From assembly GCF_029227915.1 (NCBI RefSeq), contig NC_079877.1, positions 2,852,001-2,916,000 of the forward strand: a stretch of DNA of 64,000 nt, in the 5' to 3' direction. How positions within the stretch are numbered: the first letter of the stretch is position 1; every line of letters starts with the position of its first letter. The translations under genes and the position numbers were made by a program. The notes under the pieces were generated by a model. That model was given only the letters and a program-made list of their open reading frames with translations. It was not told the DNA's origin and searched no databases. Of the stretch, positions 37,233 to 50,705 are shown in pieces. Source of the stretch: Hydractinia symbiolongicarpus. Lineage: Eukaryota; Cnidaria; Hydrozoa; Anthoathecata; Hydractiniidae.

Positions 37233-40200
37233 ATCGCTTTTAACAGTGAAACGATTGACTAGGGAGTTAATTGAACTGATTCTGGACTGTGACCTTATCA
37301 ATGTGAAAAATGAGCCAGTTGTTCTCCAAGGAATAACATTCTTCTTAATTTGACACGATTGCTGGAATTCAGCGAGTTCAGTAGGCTCTGTGGTAGCGCT
37401 TCATTTAAAAATTTAGATAAATAAGTCTTTCTTTGCTGTGGGACCAATCCTGGCCGTTAGCACGCGCTGAATAAATAGGAACAGTTTCAGAGACTACATT
37501 TCATTGACTTTCTAGCGGTATAAATCTGTTTGAGTTACAACGGTTACGTCACATATTCGTACCAACATGTATTTAGTGATATCTTTCCGATATTACTAAG
37601 TCATATCGCTTTTAACAGTGAAACGATTGACTGTGCAACTTAATTGAACTAACTTTGGGCTGTTACCTTATAAATGTCATAAATGAGCCAATTGGTCTCC
37701 AAGGAATAACATTTTTCTCAATTTAAAATGATTGCTGAGACTCAGCGATTACACTGGGCGCTGTGGTAGCGCTTTACTAAAAAATTAAGATAAATAAGTT
37801 ATTTTTTACTGTCGGACTAATCCTAGCCGTTAGTTTGCGCTGAAGAAATAGAGACAGTTTCAAAAACTACATTTCATTGACTTACTAACGGTGTCAATCC
37901 GTTTGAGTTACAACGGTTCCGTCACATATTCGTACCAACATGTATTTAGCGATAGTATTCGGATATTACTAAGTTGAATGGCTTTTAACAGTGAAGCGAT
38001 TGACTGTGCAACTTAATTGAACTAACTTTGGGCTGTGACCTTATAAATGTGATAAGTGAGCCAACTGGACTCCAAGAAATAACATTCTTCTTAATTTGAC
38101 ATGATTGTTGGAACTCAGCGATTACACTGCGCGCTGTGGTAGCGCTTCATTTTAAAATTTAGATAAGTAAGTCTTTTCTTACTGTGGGACCAATCGTGGG
38201 CGTTAGCACGCTCTGAAAAATTAGGAACAGTTTCAAAGACTACATTTCATTGACTTTCTAGCGGTTTAAATCCGTTTGAGTTACAACGGTTGCGTCACAT
38301 ATTCGTACCAACATATATTTAGTGATTTTCTTCCGACATTACTAAGTTGTATTGCTTCTAACAGTGAAACGATTGACTGTGGGAATTAATTAAAGTGATT
38401 CTGGACTGTGACCTTATAAATGTGATAAATGAACCTATTGGACTCCAAGGAATAACATTCTTCTTAATATGACATGATTGCTGGATTTCAGCGATTACAC
38501 TAGGCTCTGTGGTAGCGCTTTACCTAAAAATGTAGATAAATAAGTCTTCTCTTACTGTGGGACCAATCCTGGCCGTTATCGCGCGCTGAAGAAATAGAGA
38601 CAGTTTCAAAAACTACATTTCATTGACTTTCTAACGGTGTCAATCCGTTTGAGTTGCAACGGTTGCGTCACATATTCGCACCAACATGTATTTAGTGATT
38701 TTCTTCCGATATTACTAAGTTGTATTGCTTTTAATAGTGTAACGATTGACTGTTGGAATTAATTGAACTGATTCTGGACTGTGACCTTATAAATGTCAAA
38801 AATGAGCCAATTGGTCTCCAAGGAATAACATTTTTCTCAATTTAAAATGATTGCTGAGACTCAGCGATTACACTGGGCGCTGTGGTAGCGCTTTATTAAA
38901 AAATTAAGATAAATAAGTTATTTTTTACTGTCGGACTAATCCTAGCCGTTAGTTTGCGCTGAAGAAATAGAGACAGTTTCAAAAACTACATTTCATTGAC
39001 TTACTAACGGTGTCAATCCGTTTGAGTTAAAACGGTTGCGTCACATATTCGTATCAACATGTATTTAGTGATTTTTTTCCGATATTACTAAGTTGTATTG
39101 CTTTTAACAGTGAAACGATTAATTGTGGGAGTTAATTGATCAGATTCTGGAATGTGACCTTATAAATGTGATAAATGAGCCAATTGGTCTCCAAGGAATA
39201 ACATTCTTCTTAATTTGACATGATTGCTGGAATTCTGCGACTACATTAGGCTCTGTGGTAGCGCTTTATTTAAAAATTTAGATAAATAAGACTTTTCTTA
39301 CTGTGGGACCAATCCTGGCCGTTAGCACGCGCTGAACAAATAGGAAAAGTTCCAAAGACTACATTTCATTGACTTTCTACCGGCGTTAATCCGTTTGAGT
39401 TACAACGGTTGCGTCACATATTCGTACCAACATGTATTTAGCGATATTATTCGGATATTACTAGGTTGCATCGCTTTTAACAGTGAAACGTTTGACTGTG
39501 GGACTTATTTGAACTGATTTTGGGCTGTGACCTTAAAAATGTGATAAGTGAGCCAACTGGACTCCAAGAAATAACATTCTTCTTAATTTGACATGATTGC
39601 TGAAACTCAGCGATTACATTAGGCACTGTGGTAGCGCTTTAATAAAAAATTAAGATAAATAAGTCATTTTTTAACTGTCGGACCAATCCTAGCCGGTAGT
39701 TCGCGCTGAAGAAGTAGAGAGAGTTTCAAGAACTACATTTCATTGAATTTCTATCGGCGTAAATCCGTTTGAGTTACAACGGTTGCGTCACATATTCGCA
39801 CCAACATGTATTTAGTAATTTTCTTCCGACATTACTAAGTTGTATTGCTTTTAACAGTGAAACGATTGACTGTGGGAATTAATTAAACTGATTCTGGACT
39901 GTGACCTTATAAATGTGAAAAATGAGCCAATTGTTCTCCAAGGAATAACATTCTTCTTAATTTGACATGATTGCTGGAACTCAGCGATTACACTGGGCGC
40001 TGTAGTAGCGCTTTATTTGAAAATTGAGATAAATAAGTCATTATTTACAGTGGGACCAATCCTAGCCGTTGGTTCGCGCTGAAGAAATAGAGACAGTTTC
40101 AAAATCTACATTTCATTGACTTACTAACGGTGTCAATCCGTTTGAGTCACAACGGTTGCGTCACATATTCGTCCCCACATGTATTTAGTGATTTTCTTCC

Positions 40201-41670
40201 GATATTACTATGTTGTATTGCTTTTAACAGTGAAACGATCGACTGTGGGAATTAATTGATCTGATTCTAAAATGTGACCTTATAAATGTGATAAATGAGC
40301 CAATTGGTCTCCAAGGAATAGCATTCTTCTTAATTTGACATGATTTCTGGAATTGAGCGATTACATTAGGCTCTGTGGTAGCGCTTTATTTAAAAATTTA
40401 CATAAAAAAGACTTTTCTCACGGTGGGACCAATCCTGGCTGTTAGCACGCGCTGAATAATTAGGAACAGTTCCAAAGACTACATTTCATTGAATTTCTAT
40501 CGGCGTAAATCCGTTTGAGGTACAACGGTTGCGTCACATATTCGCACCAACATGTATTTAGTAATTTTCTTCCGACATTACTAAGTTGTATTGCTTTTAA
40601 CAGTGAAACGATTGACTGTGGGAATTAATTAAACTGATTCTGGACTGTGACCTTATAAATGTGAAAAATGAGCCAATTGGTCTCCAAGGAATAACATTCT
40701 TCTTAATTTGACATGATTGCTGGAACTCAGCGATTACACTGGGCGCTGTGGTAGCGCTTTATTAAAAAGTTAAGATAAATAAGACATTTTTTACTGTGGG
40801 GCGAATCCTAGTCGTTAGTTGGCGCTGAAGAAATAGAGACGGTTTCAAAAATTACATTTTATTGACTTTCTAACGGTGTCAATCCGTTTGAGTTACAACG
40901 GTTGCGTCACATATTCGCACTAACATATATTTAGTGATTTTCTTCCGACATTACTAAGTTGTATTGCTTTTAACAGTGAAACGATTGACTGTGGGAATTA
41001 ATTAAACTGATTCTGGGCTGTGACCCAATAAATGTGATAAATGAGCCTATTGGACTCCAAGGAATAACATTCTTCTTAATATGACATGATTGCTGGATTT
41101 CAGCGATTACACTAGGCTCTGTAGTAGCGCTTTACCTAAAAATGTAGATAAATAAGTCTTCTCTTACTGTGGGACCAATCCTGGCCGTTATCGCGCGCTG
41201 AAGAAATAGAGACAGTTTTAAAAACTACATTTCAATGACTTTTTAACGGTGTCAATCCGTTTGAGTTACAACGGTTGCGTCATATATTCGTACCAACATG
41301 TATTTAGTGATTTTTTTCCGATATTACTAAGTTGTATCGCTTTTAACAGTGAAACGATTGACTGTGGGACTTAATTGAACTGATTCTGGACTGTGACCTT
41401 AAAAATGTGATAAATGAGCCAATTGGACTCCAAGGAATAACATTTTTCTTAATTCGACATGATTGCTGGAATTCAGCGAGTACACTAGGCCCTGTGGTAG
41501 CGCTTTATTTAAAAATTTAGATAAATAAGTCATTTTTCACTGTGGGACCAATCCTAGCAGTTAGTTCGCGCTGAAGAAATAGAGACAGTTTCAAAAACTA
41601 CATTTCATTGATTTTCTAACTGTGTCAATCCGTCTGAGTAACAACGGTTGCGTCATATATTCGTACCAAC

Positions 41671-41690
41671 ATTATTTTTAGTATTTAGTG
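41671..41690 (+). repeat. 8-bp local duplication inside a monomer
   Basis: The usual ACCAACATGTATTTAGTG reads here as ACCAACAT, then TATTTTTAG, then TATTTAGTG. The TATTTAG motif is thus imperfectly doubled. This accounts for the 381-bp landmark spacing (41,654 to 42,035) and was seen nowhere else in the window. Confidence 0.8.
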
Positions 41691-43601
41691 ATTTTCTTCC
41701 GACATTACTAAGTTGTATTGCTTTTAACAGTGAAACGATTGACTGTGGGAATTAATTAAACAGATTCTGGACTGTGACCTTATTAATGTAATAAATGAGG
41801 CAATTAGTCTCCAAGGAATAACATTCTTCCTAATTTCACATGATTGCTGGAATTCAGCGATTACATTAGGCTCTGTGGTAGCGCTTTATTTAAAAATTTA
41901 GATAAATAAGTCTTTTCTTACTGTGGGACCAATCCTGGCCGTTAGCACGCGCTGAACAAATGGGAACAGTTTCAAAGACTACATTTCATTGACTTTATAG
42001 CGGTTTAAATCCGTTTTAGTTACAACGGTTGCGTCACATATTCGTACCAACATGTATTTAGCGATAGTATTTGAATATTACTAGGTTGCATCGCTTTTAA
42101 CAGTGAAACGATTGGTTGTGGGACTTAATTGAAGTTATTTTGGACTTTGTCCTTATAAATGGGATAAATGAGCCAGTTTGACTAAAAGAAATAACATTCT
42201 TTATAATTTGACATGATTGCTGGAACTCAGCGATTACACTGAGCGCTGTGGTAGCGCTTTAATTAAAAATTAAGATAAATGAGTCATTTTTTACTGTGGG
42301 ACCAATCTTGGCCGTTAGCACTCGCTGAATAAATAGGAACAGCTTCAAAGACTACATGTCATTGACTTTCTAGCGGTATAAATCTGTTTGAGTTACAACG
42401 GTTGCGTCACATATTCATACCAACATGTATTTAGCGATAGTATTCGGATATTACTAGGTTGCATCGCTTTTAACAGTAAAACGCTTGACTATGGAACTTA
42501 ATTGAACTGATTTTGGACTTTGACCTCATAAATGTGATAAATGAGCCTATTGGACTCCAAGGAATAACATTCTTCTTCATATGACATGATTCCTGGGTTT
42601 CAGCGATTACACTAGGCTCTGTGGTAGCGCTTTACCTAAAAATGTAGATAAATAAGTCTTCTCTTACTGTGGGACCAATCCTGGCCGTTATCGCGCGCTG
42701 AAGAAATAGAGACAGTTTTAAAAACTACATTTCAATGACTTTCTAACGGTGTCAATCCGTTTGAGTTACAACGGTTGCGTCATATATTCGTACCAACATG
42801 TATTTAGTGATTTTTTTCCGATATTACTAAGTTGTATCGCTTTTAACAGTGAAACGATTGACTGTAGGACTTAATTGAACTGATTCTGGACTGTGACCTT
42901 ATAAATGTGATAAATGAGCCAATTGGACTCCAAGGAATAACATTCTTCTTAATTCGACATGATTGCTGGAATTCAGCGAGTACACTAGGCCCTGTGGTAG
43001 CGCTTTATTTAAAAATTTAGATAAATAAGTCTTTTCTTACTGTGGGACCAATCCTGGCCGTTAGCACGCGCTGAACAAATAGGAACAGTTTCAAAGACTA
43101 CATTTCATTGACTTTATAGCGGTTAAATCCGTTTGAGTTACAACGGTTGCGTCACATATTCGTACCAACATGTATTTAGCGATAGTATTCGGATATTACT
43201 AGGTTGCATCGCTTTTAACAGTGAAACGATTGACTGTGGGACTTAATTGAACTGATTCTGGACTGTGACCTTTTAAATGTGATAAATGAGCCAATTGGTC
43301 TCCAAGGAATAACATTCTTCTTAATTTGACATGATTGCCGGAATTCCGCGATTACCTTAGGCTCTGTGGTAGCGCTTTGTTAAAAAAATAAGATAACTAA
43401 GGTATTTTTTGCAGTGATACCAATCCTACACACTATCGCGCGCTGAAGAAATAGAGACAGTTTCAAAAACTACATTTCATTGACTTTGTAACGGTGTCAA
43501 TCCGTTTGATTTGCAACGGTTGCGTCACATATTCGCACCAACATGTACTTAGTGATTTTCTTCCGACATTACTAAGTTGTATTGCTTTTAACAGTGAAAC
43601 T

Positions 43602-43615
43602 AGTCAATTTTGACT
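43602..43615 (+). repeat. 7-bp insertion forming a perfect small palindrome
   Basis: The usual GAAACGATTGACTG reads here GAAACTAGTCAATTTTGACTG. The extra 7 bases create AGTCAA-TT-TTGACT, an exact 6-bp inverted repeat around a 2-base centre. This explains the 380-bp landmark spacing (43,526 to 43,906). It was seen only once. Confidence 0.85.
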
Positions 43616-46600
43616 GTGGGACTTAATTGAACTGATTTTGGACTTTGTCCTTATAAATGGGATAAATGAGCCAGTTTGACTAAAAGAAATAACATTCTTC
43701 ATAATTTGACATGATTGCTGGAACTCAGCAAATACACTGAGCGCTGTGGTAGCGCTTTAATTAAAAATTAAGATAAATGAGTCATTTTTTACTGTGGGAC
43801 CAATCCTGGCCGTTAGCACGCGCTGAATAAATGGGAACAGTTTCAAAAACTACATTTCATTGACTTTCTAACAGTTTTAATCCGTTTGAGTTGCAACGGT
43901 TGCGTCACTTATTCGCACCAACATGTACTTAGTGATTTTCTTCCTACATTACTAAGTTGTATTGCTTTTAACAGTGAAACGATTGACTGTGGGAATTAAT
44001 TAAACTGATTCTGGACTGTGACCTTATAAATGTGAAAAATGAGCCAATTGTTCTCCAAGGAATAACATTCTTCTTAATTTGACATGATTGCTGGAACTCA
44101 GCAATTTCACTGGGCGCTGTGGTAGCGCTTTATTAAAAAATTAAGATAAATAAGTCATTTTTTACTGTGGGACGAATCCTAGTCGTTAGTTCGTGCTGAA
44201 GAAATAGAGACAGTTTCATATACTACATTTCATTGACTTTCTAACGGTGTCAATCCGTTTGAGTTACAACGGGTGCGTCACGTATTCGTACCAACATGTA
44301 TTTAGCGATAGTATTCGGATGTTACTAGGTTGCATCGCTTTTAACAGTGAAACGATTGACTAGGGAGTTAATTGAACTGATTCTGGACTGTGACCTTATC
44401 AATGTGAAAAATGAGCCAGTTGTTCTCCAAGGAATAACATTTTTCTTAATTTGACATGATTGCTGGAACTCAGCGATTACACTGGTCGCTGTGGTAGCGC
44501 TTTATTAAAAAATTAAGATAAATATGTCATTTTTCACTGTGGGTCGAATCCTAGTCGATAGTTCGCGCTGAAGAAATAGAGATAGTTTCAAAAACTACAT
44601 TTCATTGACTTTCTAACAGTTTTAATCCGTTTGGGTTGCAACCGTTGCGTCACATATTCGCACCAACATGTACTTAGTGATTTTCTTCCTACATTACTAA
44701 GTTGTATTGCTTTTAACAGTGAACCGATTGACTGAGGGAGTTAATTGAACTGATTCTGGACTGTAACCTTATAAATGTGAAAAATGAGCCAATTGTTCTC
44801 CAAGGAATTATATTCCTCTTAATTTGACATGATTGCTGGAACTCAGCGATTACACTGGGCGCTGTGGTAGCGCTTTATTAAAAAATTAAGATAAATAAGT
44901 CATTTTTTACTGTGGGACGAATCCTAGTCGTCAGTTCGCGCTGAAGAAATAGAGACAGTTTCACAATCTACATTTCATTGACTTTCTAACGGTGTCAATC
45001 CGTTTGAGTTGCAACGGTTGCGTCACATATTCGCACCAACATATATTTAGTGATTTTCTTCCGACATTACTAAGTTGTATTGCTTTTAACAGTGAAACGA
45101 TTGACTGTGGTAATTAATTAAACTGATTCTGGACTGTGACCTTATAAATGTGATAAATGAGCCTATTGGACTCCAAGGAATAACATTCTTCTTAATATGA
45201 CATGATTGCTGGAATTCAGCGAGTACACTAGGCCCTGTGGTAGCGCTTTATTTAAAAATTTAGATAAATAAGTCATTTTTCACTGTGGGTCGAATCCTAG
45301 TCGTTAGTTCGCGCTGAAGAAATAGAGACAGTTTCAAAAACTACATTTCATTGACTTTCTAACAGTTTTAATCCGTTTGAGTTGCAACGGTTGCGTCACA
45401 TATTCGCACCAACATGTACTTAGTGATTTTCTTCCTACATTACTAAGTTGTATTGCTTTTAACAGTGAAACGATTGACTGTGGGAATTAATTGAACTGAT
45501 TCTGGACTGTGACCTTATAAATGTGAAAAATGAGCCAATTGTTCTCCAAGGAATAACATTCTTCTTAATTTGACATGATTGCTGGAATTCCGCGATTACC
45601 TTAGGCTCTGTGGTAGTGCTTTGTTAAAAAAATAAGATAAAAAAGGTATTTTTTGCAGTGATACCAATCCTAGCCGTTATCGCGCGCTGAAGAAATAGAG
45701 ACAGTTTCAAAAACTACATTTCATTGACTTTCTAACGGTGTCAATCTGTTTGAGTTACAACGGTTGCGTCACGTATTCGTACCAACATGTATTTAGCGAT
45801 AGTATTCGGATGTTACTAGGTTGCATCGCTTTTAACAGCGAAACGATTGACTAGGGAGTTAATTGAACTGATTCTGGACTGTGACCTTATCAATATGAAA
45901 AATGAGCCAGTTGTTCTCCAAGGAATAACATTCTTCTTAATTTGACATGATTGCTGGAACTCAGCGATTACACTGGGCGCTGTGGTAGCGCTTTATTAAA
46001 GAATTAAGATAAATAAGTCATTTTTTACTGTGGGGTGAATCCTAGTCGTTAGTTCGCGCTGAAAAAGTAGAGACTGTTTCAAAAACTACATTTCATTGAC
46101 TTTCTAACGGTGTCAATCCGTTTGAGTTACAACGGTTGCGTCACATATTCGTACCAGCTTGTACTTAGTGATTTTCTTCCGATATTACTAAGTTGTATTG
46201 CTTTTAACAGTGAAACGATTGACTGAGGGAGTTAATTGAAGTGATTCTGGACTGTAACCTTATAAATGTAAAAAATGAGCCAATTGTTCTCCAAGGAATA
46301 GCATTCTTCTTAATATGACATGATTGCTGGAATTCAGCGAGTACACTAGGCCCTGTGGTAACGCTTTATTTAAAAATTTAGATAAATAAGTTATTTTTCA
46401 CTGTCGGACCAATCCTAGCCGTTAGATCGCGCTGAAGAAATAGAGACAGTTTCGAAAACTACATTTCATTGACTTTCTAACAGTTTTAATCCGTTTGAGT
46501 TGCAACGGTTGCGTCACATATTCGCACCAACATGTACTTAGTGATTTTCTTCCGACATTACTAAGTTGTATTGCTTTTAACAGTGAAACGATTGACTGTG

Positions 46601-46889
46601 GGAATTAATTAAACTGATTCTGGACTGTGACCTTATAAATGTGAAAGATGAGCCAATTGTTCTCCAAGGAATTACATTCTTCTTAATTTGACATGATTGC
46701 TGGAACTCAGCGATTACACTGGGCGCTGTGGTAGCGCTTTATTAAAAAATTAAGATAAATATGTCATTTTTTACTGTGGGACGAATCCTAGTCGTTAGTT
46801 CGCGCTGAAGAAATAGAGACAGTTTTGAAAACTACATTTCATGGACTTTCTAACGGTGTCAATTCGTTTGAGTTGCAACGGCTCCGTCA

Positions 46890-48381
46890 CATATTCGTAC
46901 CAACATGTATTTAGTGATTTTCTTCCGATATTACTAAGTTTTATTGCTTTTAACAGTGAAACGATTGACTGAGAGAGTTAATTGAACTGATTCTGGACTG
47001 TAACCTTATAAATGTGAAAAATGAGCCAATTGTTTTCCAAGGAATTACATTCTTCTTAATTTGACATGATTGCTGGAACTCAGCGATTACACTGGGCGCT
47101 GGTGTAGCGCTTTATTAAAAAATTAAGATAAATATGTCATTTTTTACTGTGGGACGAATCCTAGTCGTTAGTTCGCGCTGAAAAAATAGAGACAGTTTTA
47201 AAAACTACATTTCATGGACTTCCTAACGGTGTCAATCCGTTTGAGTTGCAACGGTTGCGTCATATAGTCGTACCAACATATATTTAGTGATTTTCTTCCG
47301 ACATTACTAAGTTGTATTGCTTTTAACAGTGAAACGATTGACTGTGGGAATTAATTAAACTTATTCTGGACTGTGACCTTATAAATGTGATAAATGAGCC
47401 TATTGGACTCCAAGGAATAACATTCTTCTTAATTTGACATGATTGCTGGAACTCAGCGATTACACTGGGCGCTGTGGTAGCGCTTTATTAAAAAATTAAG
47501 ATAAATAAGTCATTTTTTACTGTGGGGTAAATCCTAGTCGTTAGTTTGCGCTAAAGAAGTAGAGACAGTTTCAAAAATTACAGTTCATTGACTTTCTAAC
47601 GGTTTCAATCCGTTTGAGTTACAACGGCTCCGTCACATATTCGTACCAACATGTATTTAGTGATTTTCTTCCGATATTACTAAGTTGTATTGCTTTTAAC
47701 AGTGAAACGATTGACTGAGGGAGTTAATTGAACTGATTCTGGACTGTAACCTTATAAATGTGAAAAATGAGCCAATTGTTTTCCAAGGAATTACATTCTT
47801 CTTAATTTGACATGATTGCTGGAACTCAGCGATTACACTGGGCGCTGTGGTAGCGCTTTATTAAAAAATTAAGATAAATAAGTCATTTTTTACTGTGGGA
47901 CGAATCCTAGTAGTTAGTTCGCGCTGAAGAAATAGAGACAGTTTCAAAAACTACATTTCATTGACTTTCTAACGGTGTCAATCCGTTTGAGTTGCAACGG
48001 TTGCGTCACATATTCGCACCAACATATATTTAGTGATTTTCTTCCGACATTACTAAGTTGTATTGCTTTTAACAGTGAAACGATTGACTGTGGGAATTAA
48101 TTAAACTGATTCTGGACTGTGACCTTATAAATGTGATAAATGAGCCTATTGGACTCCAAGGAATGACATTCTTCTTAATTTGACATGATGGCTGGAACTC
48201 AGCGATTACACTGGGCGCTGTGGTAGCGCTTTATTAAAAAAGTAAGATAAATAAGTCATTTTTTACTGTGGGGCGAATCCTAGTCGTTAGTTCGCGCTGA
48301 AGAAATAGAGACAGTTTCAAAGACTACATTTCATTGACTTTCTAACGGTGTCAATCCGTTTGAGTTACAACGGTTGCGTCA
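46890..48381 (+). repeat. 4-monomer unit, first copy (period 1492 bp)
   Basis: Landmarks 46888, 47261, 47634, 48007 and 48380 pair with 48380, 48753, 49126, 49499 and 49872, each exactly 1492 bp apart. Shared variants are GACTGAGAGAGTTAATTG, CATATAGTCG, TTAAACTTATTCTGG, GGGGTAAATCC, GGCTCCGTCAC, CCTAGTAGTTAG and CATGATGGCTGG. The unit is itself close to a doubled 2-monomer (746 bp): GACTGAG-type monomers at 46,967 and 47,713, and GGCTCCGTCAC at 46,880 and 47,626. Confidence 0.9.
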
Positions 48382-49873
48382 CATATTCGTACCAACATGT
48401 ATTTAGTGATTTTCTTCCGATATTACTAAGTTGTATTGCTTTTAACAGTGAAACGATTGACTGAGAGAGTTAATTGAACTGATTCTGGACTGTAACCTTA
48501 TAAATGTGAAAAATGAGCCAATTGTTTTCCAAGGAATTACATTCTTCTTAATTTGACATGATTGCTGGAACTCAGCGATTACACTGGGCGCTGTGGTAGC
48601 GCTTTATTAAAAAATTAAGATAAATATGTCATTTTTTACTGTGGGACGAATCCTAGTCGTTAGTTCGCGCTGAAAAAATAGAGACAGTTTTAAAAACTAC
48701 ATTTCATGGACTTCCTAACGGTGTCAATCCGTTTGAGTTGCAACGGTTGCGTCATATAGTCGTACCAACATATATTTAGTGATTTTCTTCCGACATTACT
48801 AAGTTGTATTGCTTTTAACAGTGAAACGATTGACTGTGGGAATTAATTAAACTTATTCTGGACTGTGACCTTATAAATGTGATAAATGAGCCTATTGGAC
48901 TCCAAGGAATAACATTCTTCTTAATTTGACATGATTGCTGGAACTCAGCGATTACACTGGGCGCCGTGGTAGCGCTTTATTAAAAAATTAAGATAAATAA
49001 GTCATTTTTTACTGTGGGGTAAATCCTAGTCGTTAGTTTGCGCTAAAGAAGTAGAGACAGTTTCAAAAATTACAGTTCATTGACTTTCTAACGGTTTCAA
49101 TCCGTTTGAGTTACAACGGCTCCGTCACATATTCGTACCAACATGTATTTAGTGATTTTCTTCCGATATTACTAAGTTGTATTGCTTTTAACAGTGAAAC
49201 GATTGACTGAGGGAGTTAATTGAACTGATTCTGGACTGTAACCTTATAAATGTGAAAAATGAGCCAATTGTTTTCCAAGGAATTACATTCTTCTTAATTT
49301 GACATGATTGCTGGAACTCAGCGATTACACTGGGCGCTGTGGTAGCGCTTTATTAAAAAATTAAGATAAATAAGTCATTTTTTACTGTGGGACGAATCCT
49401 AGTAGTTAGTTCGCGCTGAAGAAATAGAGACAGTTTCAAAAACTACATTTCATTGACTTTCTAACGGTGTCAATCCGTTTGAGTTGCAACGGTTGCGTCA
49501 CATATTCGCACCAACATATATTTAGTGATTTTCTTCCGACATTACTAAGTTGTATTGCTTTTAACAGTGAAACGATTGACTGTGGGAATTAATTAAACTG
49601 ATTCTGGACTGTGACCTTATAAATGTGATAAATGAGCCTATTGGACTCCAAGGAATAACATTCTTCTTAATTTGACATGATGGCTGGAACTCAGCGATTA
49701 CACTGGGCGCTGTGGTAGCGCTTTATTAAAAAAGTAAGATAAATAAGTCATTTTTTACTGTGGGGCGAATCCTAGTCGTTAGTTCGCGCTGAAGAAATAG
49801 AGACAGTTTCAAAGACTACATTTCATTGACTTTCTAACGGTGTCAATCCGTTTGAGTTACAACGGTTGCGTCA
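48382..49873 (+). repeat. 4-monomer unit, second copy (period 1492 bp)
   Basis: Direct tandem copy of 46890-48381. Differences seen include GCTGTGGTAGCG (near 48,589) for GCTGGTGTAGCG (near 47,097), and GCGCCGTGG (48,961) for GCGCTGTGG (47,469). A partial third copy continues for a few hundred bases after 49,873 (GACTGAGGGAGTTAATTG, then ATTGTTCTCC in place of ATTGTTTTCC). Confidence 0.9.
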
Positions 49874-50705
49874 CATATTCGTACCAACATGTATTTAGTG
49901 ATTTTCTTCCGATATTACTAAGTTGTATTGCTTTTAACAGTGAAACGATTGACTGAGGGAGTTAATTGAACTGATTCTGGACTGTAACCTTATAAATGTG
50001 AAAAATGAGCCAATTGTTCTCCAAGGAATTACATTCTTCTTAATTTGACATGATTGCTGGAACTCAGCGATTACACTGGGCGCTGTGGTAGCGCTTTAAT
50101 AAAAAATTAAGATAAATAAGTCATTTTTTACTGTGGGACCAATCCTGGCCGTTATCGCGCGCTGAAGAAATAGAGACAGTTTTAAAAACTACATTTCATC
50201 GAATTCTTGGCGGTATCAATCCGTTTGAGTTACAATGGTTGCGTCACATATTCGTACCAACATGTAGATAGTGACTTTTTTCCGCAATACTAAGTTGTAT
50301 CGCTTTTAACAGTGAAACGATTGACTGTGGGACTTAATTGAACTGATTCTGGACTGTGACCTTATAAATGTGATAAATGAGCCTATTGGACTCCAAGGAA
50401 TAACATTCTTCTTAATTTGATATGATTGCTGGAACTCAGCGATTACACTGGGCGCTGTAGTAGCGCTTTATTTAAAAATTAAGATAAATAAGTCATTTTT
50501 TAGTGTGGGACCAATCCTAGCTGTTGGTTCGCGCTGAGGAAATAGAGATAGTTTCAAAATCTACATTTCATTGACTTACTAACGGTGTCAATCCGTTTGA
50601 GTCACAGCGGTTGCGTCACATATTCGTCCCCACATGTATTTAGTGATTTTCTTCCGATATTACTAAGTTGTATTGCTTTTAACAGTGAAACGATTGACTG
50701 TGGGA
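49874..50705 (+). repeat. Transition zone left of the register slip
   Basis: Landmarks at 50245 and 50617. This stretch mixes both subfamilies. About 50,140-50,300 carries right-hand markers (TTATCGCGCGCTGAAG, GAATTCTTGGCGGTATCAA) and the unusual CATGTAGATAGTGAC, while 50,450-50,705 returns to left-hand type. The latter closely matches about 40,000-40,250 (offset 10,455 bp, 28 monomers), sharing GCTGTAGTAGCGC, GTTGGTTCGCGCTGA, and the landmark version CACATATTCGTCCCCACATG seen only at these two places. Confidence 0.8.

Larger units (their letters stand above)
37233..46889 (+). repeat. Long mixed stretch with interspersed 2- and 4-monomer echoes
   Basis: Landmarks at 37550, 37923, 38296, 38669, 39042, 39415, 39789, 40162, 40535, 40908, 41281, 41654, 42035, 42408, 42781, 43153, 43526, 43906, 44279, 44651, 45024, 45397, 45770, 46142, 46515 and 46888. 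Segment 41,041-41,640 recurs at 42,541-43,040 (offset 1500 bp, four monomers plus an 8-bp insertion present only in the intervening part; marker AAAAATGTAGATAAATAAG). Segment 44,280-44,560 recurs at 45,770-46,050 (1491 bp; marker GACTAGGGAGTTAATTG). A CATTGAATTTCTATCGGCG monomer recurs at 743-746 bp (39,743 and 40,487). Landmark variants CACTTATTCG and CATATATTCG occur here. No gene is present. Confidence 0.85.
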
